NCBI GenBank assembly: GCA_963921425.1
Contig: OY992834.1
Coordinates: 26,549,923-26,613,922 of the forward strand
DNA from: Dryas octopetala
Taxonomy: Eukaryota; Streptophyta; Magnoliopsida; Rosales; Rosaceae
Length of the DNA: 64,000 nucleotides
Reading direction: 5' to 3'
Part shown: in pieces, positions 1 to 10,200 of the stretch
Layout of the letters: each line of letters begins with the position of its first letter
Position numbering within the stretch: the first letter of the stretch is position 1
The notes under the pieces: generated by a model
Seen by the model: only the letters and a program-made list of their open reading frames with translations
Databases searched by the model: none
Told to the model about the DNA's origin: nothing
Made by a program: the position numbers and the translations under genes

Positions 1-1355
1 CTTGTGCGCTTGGTCACTATGCTTTGACTGTATCATAAGGCTAAGCGCGCTTCTAGAGTTTATGAAAGGTATAAATTGGGCATAGTCACTGACGTATGAG
101 GACATATGTGTGTTTAACAAAGAATTTATCACTCCTGGTAATATGAGAGATGTTTCAAGAGGCAACAGATGTCTAGATTTATGAATTTTTTGCTAGAGTA
201 CTAGATCATGGAAACAAGCTTCCATGATCGAAGATGATCGAATGGAATCTATACATAAGTGTTGGACCTCAAGATCATGCTAGGGTTGACGAAATTCCAT
301 ACCCGACCATGATTCAGGAAGATAGGATGATAGAGAAACTGTATTGTATTGTAATCAAAGATAGAATAGGTTCTTCTCTCTTTCGGTTAATCCGGGTAGT
401 CATGACACTCTGTTAGGTGTCAATCTTGATTTTTAGAGATCTACGGGTAAAATGATAATTTTACCTGAATTAGATTATTTTGGGAACATGTCTTAATCCA
501 CTGCCGAATTCAATTGAAACTTAAAATGTCACACACCAATAGGTGTATGATGGTTTTAGAAATAGGCTTGAGAAAAATTAATTAAAGAGTTAATTAATTG
601 GATTTTAAACTAATTAATGGAAATATAAATGATAAGACTTTTAATTAATTAAGTGGTTAATTAATTTTAGGTTAATGAGTTAATTAATTGACATTGGGCT
701 ATTGAGCTTATTAATTAATTAAGTGGTTAATTAATTAATATTGGGTTAATTGATTTATTTATTAATTAAAGGGTTAATTAATTAATAATCAAATTAAAGG
801 TTAATTACCTAGTCAAATAGACAAACTTGGTTCATAAGACTAGGTGGTCGGCCCCCTATAGTGGAAAAATGGTTTCCACTCAAGTCTATAAATAAGGCCT
901 TAAGTTAAGAAGTCAGACTAGTGGAAGTTCCTGTAGAATTCATTCTACGTTCTTTCTATTTCTAAAAGCCACACTCGTGAAAGAGAGCTAACACTCTTAT
1001 TCTCCAGTGAGCTCAATCCCTCCTTTTCCTCCTAGTGTGGACTAATTAGAGGTCATACATCTTTGTGTGACTAGAAGAACCAAATGATGGAGAGCTTGTG
1101 AATTCACACTTTGATGGGATTCCGATTAAGTAAACAAGGTATGAATCCTCCTTGAATAAATTATGTTTTATTGCATCATATTTCAATTTGAAGTATGATC
1201 ATATGAATTTTTATTTCCGCTGTGTTTATATGATCAATTTCCAACACGTTAGTCTTGTCGTTAGAAAATCCGTTAACTGCTGATGTGGCAATGACATAGC
1301 ACATATGGACCCCACTACTAAGCATTGACTTAACTTTTAAAAATAGTTCATTAAA
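1..1355. repeat. AT-rich intergenic DNA, probably an LTR remnant
   Basis: No coding sequence is supported here. Several features look like a Copia-type LTR: a TATAAATA box at 887-894 followed by a leader-like stretch, and a T-rich end closing with ccaaca at 1246. A candidate LTR start (tgttaggtgtc) lies near 411. No 5-bp target duplication could be found around 411 and 1246, so neither the boundaries nor the class is secure. Positions 560-800 are packed with TTAATTAA-type palindromes. The short open frames at 234 and 1176 have no recognisable content. Confidence 0.3.
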
Positions 1356-1365
1356 CAAAAGAAAT

Positions 1366-2251
1366 GGTTAATTACAATTATATACCTCAACTATACACCA
1401 CTTTTCAACTTGGTACCTTAAGTTCAAAAAGTTGCATTAAGGTACCCCAACTACGAAACCATGTCAGTTAGGTACCTCCGTTAGTCTGGCTGTCAAAAAA
1501 GCCGTTATTTAATGACGTGACACACCACTAAAAGGCTTCATTTCAATTTAGTACCTCAACTTTATCATATTTTTCAAGTTCATATCTTAAGTTCAAAAAC
1601 TTGCAAATCAATAAATGTTTTTCAGTTTTTATCTCAACTTCACCCCAGCTTTTGACCCATCAAATCTCTACCAAAATTATCAATCTTATACTCATTTTAA
1701 AGCTATGAATCTCATCTTTACAACCTTATAAAAATCATGCAAAAAGAAGTTATGAAATATGAAATAATTGGTCACAAAGTAGGCTACCCGAAACTGCCAA
1801 ATTTTCCAAACAAATTGGCAATTTCGGGTAACCTAATTTGTGACTATTTATCTCCCGTTTCATAACTCATTTTTTAATTATTTCTATATGGTTATAAAGA
1901 GGGGATTCATAGCTTAAAAATGAATATAAGATTGTTGATTTTGGTGAAGATTTGCTAGGTCAAAAGTTTAGGTGAAGTTGAAATAAAAACTAGAAAACAT
2001 TTATTTATTTGTAAGTTTTTTAACTTGAGGTATGAACTTGAAAAACATGGTAAAGTTGAGATACTCAATTGAAATGAAGTCTTTTAGTGGTGTGTCACGT
2101 CATCAGATAACGACATTTTTGACGACCAGATTAACAGAGGTACCTAATTGACACAATTTCGTAGTTAGAGTACCTTAATACAACTTTTTGAACTTACGGT
2201 ACCAAGTTGAAAAGTGGTGTATAGTTGAGGTATATAATTATAATTTACCCC
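1366..2251. mobile_element. Fold-back MITE, Mutator-like (10-bp TSD)
   Basis: Almost the whole element is one inverted repeat. The left arm reads inward from 1366 (attatatacctcaactat and following) and the right arm is its complement ending at 2251. Complementarity runs through the centre at about 1810, where tacccgaaact faces agtttcgggta-like sequence. The element is flanked by the identical 10-bp direct repeat caaaagaaat at 1356-1365 and 2251-2260; base 2251 can be counted in either the TIR or the TSD. A 9-10 bp duplication and long TIRs fit a non-autonomous MULE. It has no coding capacity. A transcript would fold into a hairpin with arms of about 440 bp. Confidence 0.85.
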
Positions 2252-2314
2252 AAAAGAAATTTAAAAATGATATGAAATACAAAAAAACAATTAAATAATC
2301 AAAAGAAAAAAAAA

Positions 2315-2660
2315 AAAAAAACGATCATGCAACCTAAACCTTCCTCCCTCCTCAAAACCAATCATCCTCCAGGGCTCCACCCACCTCCTTCCCCCTTTCC
2401 AGCCACCTGCCGGAAACCCCTTCCCCCACATCGGCAGCCCACCTCCCAAATGCATCTCTCTTTCTGTCAATCTTTCTTTCTATCTATTACTCTATTTCTT
2501 TCTCTATTTGTCACTTTCTTTCTCTCTCTACGAGCGCAACACTGCTAGATCCAAAGGGTACCGACGGCTTCAGCAAATCGAACAAGTCATACAAAGTCCT
2601 CTCAGTCGTCTCCCCTATCTCCCTTGTCCGTCGCAAACCCTCTCTCTTTCTCACCTTTCT
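2315..2660. other. Pyrimidine-rich intergenic segment
   Basis: A CT-rich stretch (2330-2540) leads into the J-domain fragment. Its open frames are low-complexity Pro/Ser/Leu/Phe sequence. It could be the old 5' untranslated region of the dead J-domain gene that follows. No TATA box or splice site stands out. Confidence 0.35.
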
Positions 2661-2667
2661 TCCCAAA

Positions 2668-2814
2668 ATGCTCAAGGGTATGGTTTGGACTTTCACAAAG
2701 ACTCGACCCAGAGCGTCGTCGTCGAAGGCGAGTCTCTACGAGGTCCTCCAGATAAAGCACAATGCTTCGCATATAGAGATCAAGCATGCGTGTATCGGAG
2801 CCACAGAGGCCTAG
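2668..2814 (+). pseudogene. J-domain (DnaJ) protein fragment
   Basis: This is a 48-codon open frame that starts at ATG 2668 and stops at TAG 2812. Residues 22-42 read like the first helix and start of helix II of a J domain (SLYEVLQIKHNAS, then IEIKHAC), as in small plant chloroplast J proteins. The frame stops before the HPD motif, which is needed to stimulate Hsp70 ATPase, and nothing resembling HPD follows. I therefore treat it as a truncated, non-functional gene fragment. A CT-rich region precedes it and a poly-A-rich region follows, so it may be a retrocopy or captured piece. Confidence 0.55.
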
Positions 2815-3065
2815 CGACTGTTCAAGCATAACAAAAAACATAAACAACGAATCAACCCCATCCATCATCCCTTCAAGATTCCAAATTCTAGAATCATCCA
2901 ATTGTTTTAGGTGCGCTTGTAAATGACTTTTTTGGGTGTACTGTAAATTTGGAAGCTTGGTGATGATTGTTTTTTATTTTGACGAAGAAAAAAAAAAAAA
3001 AAAGACTGAAGAGAGAGGCACGGTGAAAAAAAAAGTAAGGAAAAAAAAAAGAGAAAAAAAAAGAC

Positions 3066-3625
3066 GGGGGGTTTGGGGCCTTTGGGCAATTTGAAAGAAA
3101 AAAAAATGTTTGAGATTTCGTTTAATTATTTTAAACTTTAAACTCTAATATATTTTTATATAAAAAAATAATTACAAATATTTTAAAGGGCCTAAAACTT
3201 AATATCTTAAAGAATAGAGAGTATTTAGGGTTTAATGTATAAATTATAAAATATAAAGAGTATTATGGTATATAAAATATATAGAGTATTATGGTTTAGA
3301 TTTTAGTGTATAATTAAATTATACAGTATAAAGAATATAATAATTTTATTTATTAATTATACTAATTTTATTTAACAGTATTTGCTCCAACGCGCATTAT
3401 ATTCACCTTATATCACATGAAACCTACTATATAATTTGGTTTATTCAATGTTTTTTTATCAATTTAGTAGATAATATGTTAAATAAATATATGGTAAAGT
3501 TTCATTAAAAAATTTAGTATTTTAATAGCAATTTTCGTCGTTTCAATCTAATTTTTGTTGAAATTTAAAAATCTTCGAAATTTCATTAAAATCCAAAATT
3601 TAATTTCTTGGTTATAAACAAGGTG
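3066..3625. repeat. Direct repeat, copy 1 (pairs with 4310-4925)
   Basis: The block starts at ggtttggggcctttggg and ends near cttggttataaacaagg. It is matched in the same orientation about 1.24 kb downstream with modest divergence, including the shared run tagtagataatatgttaa. It is non-coding and AT-rich. Its origin (tandem duplication or LTR-like pair) is unresolved. Confidence 0.7.
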
Positions 3626-3699
3626 TTAAATTTCGATTTTTAGGGGTATGAAAATTTTAACACTATATTAAAAATATTTCGAAAATTTCAGCGAAATTT

Positions 3700-4305
3700 T
3701 CGACTGGAGACAAGAGGCAGCGATCAGTGGGAGAAGACGGGAGAAAAAGGAGAGCCGGCCTTGTCGCCTGTCGTCGTTGGGGAGAGAGAAGAGAGGAGGA
3801 AGAGATCGGCCCGGGGAGAGGAGATTGGCGCAGAGAGAAGAGAGGGAGGAGAGAGAAGAGATTAGATGAGTTAGAGAGAGAGATAAAGAAAAGGTAACTG
3901 AAATAATGGAAATGGAGAGGGAAGATGGCCACTGGATGAAGACTTACGGGGAGAATGGCCACTGGAGGAAGACTTACAGGGAGAATGGCCACTGGATGAA
4001 GGCTTACGGGGAGAAAAGGAAGGAAATAGGAAAGGAAAAGGAAGAGGAAGGAAAGAAAGAAAGAAAGAAAGAAAAAAGAAAAAAGAAAAAAGAAAAAAGT
4101 GGGGAGTCTCCGTCTGGAGTCTTCTGGACTCTAAGACTTACGGGGAGAAAAGGTTTGAGATGGGAAAAGAAGGAAAGAAAGAAAAAAGAAAGGAAAAGAA
4201 AAAGGAAAAAAGAAAAAAAGAAAAGAAAAAAAGAAAAGAAAAAAGAAAAGAACAAAGAAAAAAGAAAAAAAAAATAAAAAGAGAGAAAAAAAAAAGATTT
4301 AGGAT
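3700..4305. repeat. Homopurine tract with 30-bp minisatellite
   Basis: The plus strand is almost purely purine for about 600 bp (GGAGAGAAGAG, then GAAAGAAAGAAA and GAAAAAA runs). It is interrupted by three tandem 30-bp units at about 3925-4016 (ggccactggatgaagactta, then cggggagaat); a fragment of the same motif recurs near 4132. The Lys/Glu-rich open frames here (e.g. 3906-4277) are composition artefacts. Confidence 0.75.
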
Positions 4306-4309
4306 TGAT

Positions 4310-4925
4310 TGGGGTTTGGGGCCTTTGAGCAATTGGAAAGAAAAAAAAATGTTTGGAGTTTCGTTTGGCCGTTTTGGGGTTTTGTTTAGTTATTTTTAAA
4401 CCTAATATATTTTTATATAAAAAAATAATTAAAAATATCCTAAAAGGTCTAAATTCTAATATCCTATATTATATTCTAAACAATATAGAGTATACATTAT
4501 AAAATATATGGGGTTTAGTGTATAAATTATAGAATATAAAATTAGGGTATATAGAGTTTAATATTAGGATTTAGTGTATAGATTATAAAGTATAAAGAAT
4601 ATACTAATTTCATTTATTCATTATACTAATTTTATTTAACAGTATTTGCCTTCAGCGCACATTATATCCATCTTATATCACATGAAACTTACTATATAAT
4701 TTGGTTTCTTCAATGTTTTTTATCAATATAGTAGATAATATGTTAAATAAATATATGGTACAGTTTTATTCAAAATTTCCGTAGTTTGATAGCAATTTCC
4801 GTCGTTTCTTTATAATTTCTGTCGAAATTTAAAAATTTTTGAAATTTCCGTCGAAATTTCCATCGAAATTTCCATCGAAATTTCCTCGAAACCCGAAATT
4901 TTATTCCTTGGTTATAAATAAGGTC
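4310..4925. repeat. Direct repeat, copy 2 (pairs with 3066-3625)
   Basis: Same order and orientation as copy 1: ggtttggggcctttgagc, then AT-rich sequence, then the shared segment cttatatcacatgaaac, ending at cttggttataaataagg. It contains small indels and substitutions relative to copy 1, so the duplication is not recent. Confidence 0.7.
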
Positions 4926-4948
4926 AAATCGTGATTTCTTTTAAATTT

Positions 4949-5912
4949 ATTCATGAAAGCCCACGTGACACACACATGCATGAATATTTCGGTCTTATAT
5001 GTGGATATGAAATATTTTATGGTGGCATAAAAAGGTCGATGCAACTCGGATGTACGTACCATCTATTTATTTCATTAATTAGTTTGATAGATTTCTTAAT
5101 TTCCTTAAGTGATACTATTAATTATTGATACATGGATCATATTAATTTGACCAATGTCTATTGGTATAGATAGACTCTATTATGTGGGCGTGTACTGAGT
5201 AAGGGGTGTGAAGCGAGAAATCTAAACATAATAACCCTAATTGCTAGACCCATGTCTATTGATATAGTACTTGTCATCTAAAGGCACCCCAATTACTTTT
5301 CCTAACCTCATGTTAATTTTTTTTTTTTTTTTTCAAAAGCCCTATTTTACCTCAATTGAAAAAAAGAGAAAATCACACACAACCTAGATCATACTCACCC
5401 CCCACCCCCCACCCCCCACTATACTCTCATCCCACCCACCCACCAGCTTGCTCTACCACTCTCACTGGTCATCGTCCTCCTTCCCCCTCTTTCTCTATCT
5501 CTCTTTCTTTATCTCTCAGACCTAGAGCAAGGGGAGATCGGCAAAGTATATAATATCCCAAATAACTTTTATATCAAGATATTGCTATGGTTCAAATTAC
5601 AATTTTGGATCTTATAGTTTTTGTCGTTTTTCTACTTTAGTATCCATATTTTAAACTTTTTTAATTGTATCATGTAGTTGTAAAACAGTTGTAAATCATG
5701 TCAAAAAGTCATCATTCTGTTAAATTTATCATGAAATGGCCATGTACCGCACAGCATGAATATTTCGGTCTAAATATGTGCATAGGTAATATTTTATTGT
5801 AGCATAAAAAGATCGAAGCAACTCTACACGTACACAGCATTTCGGTATTTCATTACTTAATTTAACAAATATCTTAATTTTTCCTTAATTAGTATGTTAA
5901 TTAATGATATCA
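4949..5912. repeat. Diverged direct repeat pair (4949-5130 and 5730-5912)
   Basis: Both blocks contain gcatgaatatttcggtct, then a cataaaaag-tcga-gcaact segment and a ttaatttccttaa-type end. The copies are about 780 bp apart in the same orientation and clearly diverged. Between them lie a C-rich run at 5398-5418 (caccccccaccccccac) and unremarkable AT-rich DNA. Confidence 0.6.
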
Positions 5913-5995
5913 TTCATAAAATTGAAACTACGAAAACCAACATAGAAAGTACCTAAATACATAATATTAATTTGACGCATGTGTATCAAAGATAG

Positions 5996-6204
5996 GAGAA
6001 ATTATTGTGTAAGACCATATGACCACGTGACATAATGACGTGATGTTACTAATCCACTCAAATTATAACAAATGTATAATAATTAATTTCTAAAATCTAG
6101 GAAAAAAATCCTTAAAATCGTTCAAGTGTTATAATTTGAGTGAATTTGTAATACAATGTCATTATGCTACGTGATGTTACGGTCACATACAATAATAATT
6201 TTTC
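5996..6204. mobile_element. MULE-type MITE (209 bp, 9-bp TSD)
   Basis: Terminal inverted repeats of roughly 85 bp: the left arm carries gaaattattgtg, later cataatgacg and cactcaaattataaca; the right arm is the imperfect complement, with tgttataatttgagtg and gtcattatgctacgtg. Identical 9-bp direct repeats caaagatag flank it at 5987-5995 and 6205-6213. It is non-coding and lies about 1 kb upstream of the PHD gene. Confidence 0.8.
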
Positions 6205-6362
6205 CAAAGATAGACCCCAATTCTTATTAGAGATAATTAGATTTAGGTCCTTTAGAAAAACAGTTTTTAGATGAAGATTGAAAATATTTTAAAATTTATA
6301 AGAAAATCCTTTTAATTCATAATAATTTATAAGAAAATCTTTTTAATTCATAATAAAGTCAT

Positions 6363-6443
6363 TCCCCAATTTGAAGGGTATTTCCCTCTATTTGAAGGGT
6401 ATTTTCCCCTATTTGAAGGATATTTCCCCCTATTTGAAGGGTG
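6363..6443. repeat. Short tandem repeat, unit about 20 bp, 4 copies
   Basis: The unit tatttgaagggtatttcccc is repeated about four times with single-base differences. Confidence 0.8.
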
Positions 6444-6453
6444 TAGAACGCTC

Positions 6454-6917
6454 AAAATTTCGGAGTTAAAACCTAACATAAAGTCGTCAAAGAAGAAAAA
6501 TAAAAGGACTTAATTAAAAATTTTAAATCACTACCGGGCTTAATTTAAGAAAAACTTATAAATTAAACTGAACTCTAAGTCTCCCTTGTTATTATGAATC
6601 TAAGTCCTCCCACTTAAAAAAAAAAAAAAAAAACCTTAGTCAGACTCATAGTTCTCCTCCGCATTTACAATATCGACCTTATATCAAAATTTCGGAGTTA
6701 AAACCTAACATAAAGTCGTCAAAGAAGAAAAATAAAAGGACTTAATTAAAAATTTTAAATCACTACAGGACTTAATTTAAGAAAAACTTATAAATTAAAT
6801 TGAACTCTAAGTCTTTCTTGTTATTATGAATCTAAGTCCTCCCACTTAAAAAAAAAAATAAAAAAAAAAAACCTTAGTTTGACTTCCGCATCTACAATAT
6901 CGACCTTATAAAGCCCA
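6454..6917. repeat. Tandem duplication, 232-bp period, upstream of PHD gene
   Basis: The segment beginning aaaatttcggagttaaaacc at 6454 recurs at 6686 with only a few substitutions and a change in the internal poly-A run. The last copy ends about 340 bp before the start codon of the PHD gene, so it lies in the likely promoter. Confidence 0.9.
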
Positions 6918-6984
6918 AAGTCTTAACAATCGACGAGGTCTGATCGTCCACAGCCGAAAACACGACCAAGGCCCACAAAAGCCA

Positions 6985-7258
6985 CAAACCCCCTCTCTCT
7001 CTCTCTTTCTTTCTCTCTCTACAAGACTACATCTCTCGACTCTCGCTCTCTTACTCAATCTTCGTCATCGTATTACCCACACAGACCCCCCCCCCCCCCC
7101 CCCCCCCCAAAACACAAACCCACCAAATCAAATTTTATTTTCCTTTTTTATTTTTATTTTATACAATTTTTTTTTTTTTTCAATGTAAAAATTTTTAGGA
7201 GGGCGATCCCTAAACAGCACACAACAATTTTTGAAATCTAAATCTTCTAAATCGCAAT
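6985..7258 (+). promoter_or_regulatory. CT-rich leader with 23-nt poly-C run (inferred 5' UTR)
   Basis: A CT-repeat stretch at 6990-7080 resembles a plant Y-patch/leader. It is followed by 23 consecutive C at 7086-7108, T-rich sequence, and the start codon at 7259. No TATA box is clear and the transcription start is not known, so assignment as 5' UTR rather than promoter is inference. Confidence 0.45.
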
Positions 7259-10200
7259 ATGGCATTTCACGTCGCTTGCCCAATTACATGGTACCCTCTC
7301 TCTAAAACCTCTTTTCTCTATTCTCTCTCTCTCACTCCCTCTCCTTAAACTCTTCATTTTCTCTCTGACTCTCTGTTTGTGTGGTCTTCTCTCTGTGAAG
7401 TCGGCGAATCTGCTACTGCTCGCTAGGGTTTCCGCGAACCCTCGCGAGCTCGAACGCCAAGGCCTCCTTCCTCGAGGAGGTGCTCAGGGTCCAGGAGTTT
7501 CTCAACGATCCCTCGGGAATTAGGGCTCGGGATGAGGGCAAAACCGTTCAGGTCGCCGTTCCGAGAGTCGCGCCGCCGCCGCCGCCTCCTCAGCCGGTGG
7601 AGCCTGCCGTCGTTGGAGATGTGGTGGCGGTCGAGGATGAGTCGGCGGCTGCGGCCTCAGCGCAGGCCAAGCGCGCCGCGCTCCAGCGCAAGGCCGCCGC
7701 TGATATGGTCGCGGCGGAGGACTTTGCTCGCCGCTTCGAGTCCGGTGATTTGTCGGTGAGGTTCTTGAAAGTCACTCTGCTCACACATCTAAAAATATAA
7801 ATTTTATATTATGAATTGGAGCTAATTTGAATTGTCGGTGAGGTTCTTGAAATTATTTGAATTTTTTGAAGTGCAAGTCTAGTGTGAATTGGAGCTAATT
7901 TTGGGTTATCTATGTATTCATTTTGTATCTGATTCAATGATTTGTCAAATTAGGATATTTGTAGTGTTAGTTGTAAAAAGAACTACAGATTGTTTAAAAT
8001 ATGGTGCTGAGGGAGTTATTGCTGAATGCTGATAGGTTCTTGGCTTTTGCTGCTACATAATGATTTTTAGATTCATTTTGGGTTTATTTGGGTTTGCGGC
8101 AGCAGAGAGTGAGAGGCTTTGAATATTTAATAATTGAGAGTTTCCGTGAATAATAGCTTCTATTTACTGAGCAATGTATTTGTATATATTTGCTAAGAAA
8201 TGTATCTCAGTTTAGATTTTCTGACAGTAAGTTTGTTGAGCTATGAATATTTATAAGGAGGGTTTGAGTTTTTCCTCTAAATCTCTTCATCAATGTACAT
8301 TGGGCCTATTATTTAAATTTGAATTGTGTAGGAATGAAGATACTGATATCATTTTGTTTTCAATAACAATATTTATATCAAATTTTTGTTCCAAATCAAA
8401 AGGTGGATTTTTAAGTTATTCTTGTGGAGGGCATAATGTTTGAAAAACAATAGTACTTAACGAAAAAAATTAAGAGGGAGAAAGCAAAAGCCTGAATAGG
8501 GGAAAATGTCCTATGAAGGGTGTCTCAAAGTGGTTGCAGCCCTTTTAGTTGGAAAGAAATAGCTTTGAAGTAGCTTCTCTATGAGAGTGCATGAAGAAGA
8601 GTTTATCAGAATCTCCATTGTGTTTACTTTCTTTGATTATAGAGACTCGTTGCTTATGAATTACTCCAATACGGAAGACCTAGTAAGGAATGAAATGGCG
8701 TATAGATCCTATTAGCTGCAAGTTTTCTTGAGACACATATTCCTGAATGTCAGATCTGTATGTGATACTTCTGCAATTCTTATGATGTGTTTTTTTTTCT
8801 TGAAATTTGATGTGTTATGATAAAGTTGAAAAAAAGTCCTGGCTTATTTCTTCATTTCTTTTTCTTTAAAGTTTGGGGGGGGGGGGGGGGGGGGGTGTTG
8901 ATAGTTACAATGACAATTGATTTCATGTTGCAACATAGATCTTATGGTTCTTTAACTTTATATATATATTTATATTCTTTCTGTATTTGCCACACTGGAA
9001 AGCATCAGTTCTTTTTCCTTTTAACAGGACACCTCAAGAGGTGTTGTGGGAGAAGAGCAGGGTCAGTCCAATGTGAATGTTATGTGCCGGATATGCTTTT
9101 GTGGTGAAAATGAAGGAAGTGAGAGAGCAAGAAGGATGCTTCCATGCAAAACCTGTGGCAAGAAGTACCACAGGAACTGCGTGAAAATTTGGGCTCAACA
9201 CAGAGGTGAGACTGCGAGTCTGAAATATTTTTGACAGCCTACAGATTTCACATATTAAAATTAGTGGGAGTTGTTTGCAGATTTATTTCACTGGAGTTCA
9301 TGGACGTGTCCCTTGTGCCGAATTTGTGAGGTAATGAGTGACTTGCAATACTCATCCATTTTCTGTTACTTATTTTCATGCTTGAAAATCCAAATTTTGC
9401 ATAACCTTAATTATTTTTTAAATGCTCTGTTTTTGTTGTTTTACAAAACTTTTTATGTTTCCATTTTGCCATGCACCTCCAGTCATGTTTTCTAGTATTT
9501 TTCTGATACGTATATATAACAAGATCATGAAGAAAATCAGAGCAATTTATTTCTTGTATTCTTAATTACGCAAAAGCAAGACCCAATTACATGAGTAGCC
9601 TATTTATATAGGCAGTCTAATAATAAAATCCCTGCTAAAATGAAATTAAAAAAATAAGCCCAATTAACACTGTTCTGCCTATGCCTAAAATCACAATGTT
9701 AGCTACCATTACCATTTTCATCGAGGCACCAAGACTTCAACAACACTGTTCATTCATCCAAAGCTAATATTCTTTACAAGAAATAGCCTTATTTATATGT
9801 ACCAAAAGTAGCTTATTAAATGAACAAGAATCATTAGTAATAAAATACTCATTAAATAATTGGAGGACTTGTAGAAAACTACAGACATTGAGACTTTCTA
9901 AGACAAAAAAAATTGACTCTTAATAACACTTGACATTCAGTCTTAGAATGACTCTTTGACTTATTTAAGTAACTATTGCATCATTTTTCTTTCTCCAGGT
10001 ATGCCGAAGAACAGGAGATCCAAACAAGCTTATGTTCTGCAAAAGGTGTGATGGGGCTTACCATTGTTACTGCCAGCATCCTTCACACAAGGTGGGAGTG
10101 TGCACCGCTTATTCCTGAGTTTTTATATTTTGGCTTAAAAATATGCTTATGTTTGTTAATGCATGGTGCAGAATGTTACTCCGGGTACTTATGTGTGCCC

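Noticed and set aside
3906..4332. Long Lys/Glu-rich (+) and Phe-rich (-) open frames
   Set aside because: They are translations of a homopurine/homopyrimidine tract; there is no domain and the composition is extreme.
7532..7759. Arg-rich alternative frame in PHD exon 2
   Set aside because: Out of frame with the conserved family N-terminus; caused by a GC-rich Pro/Ala coding stretch.
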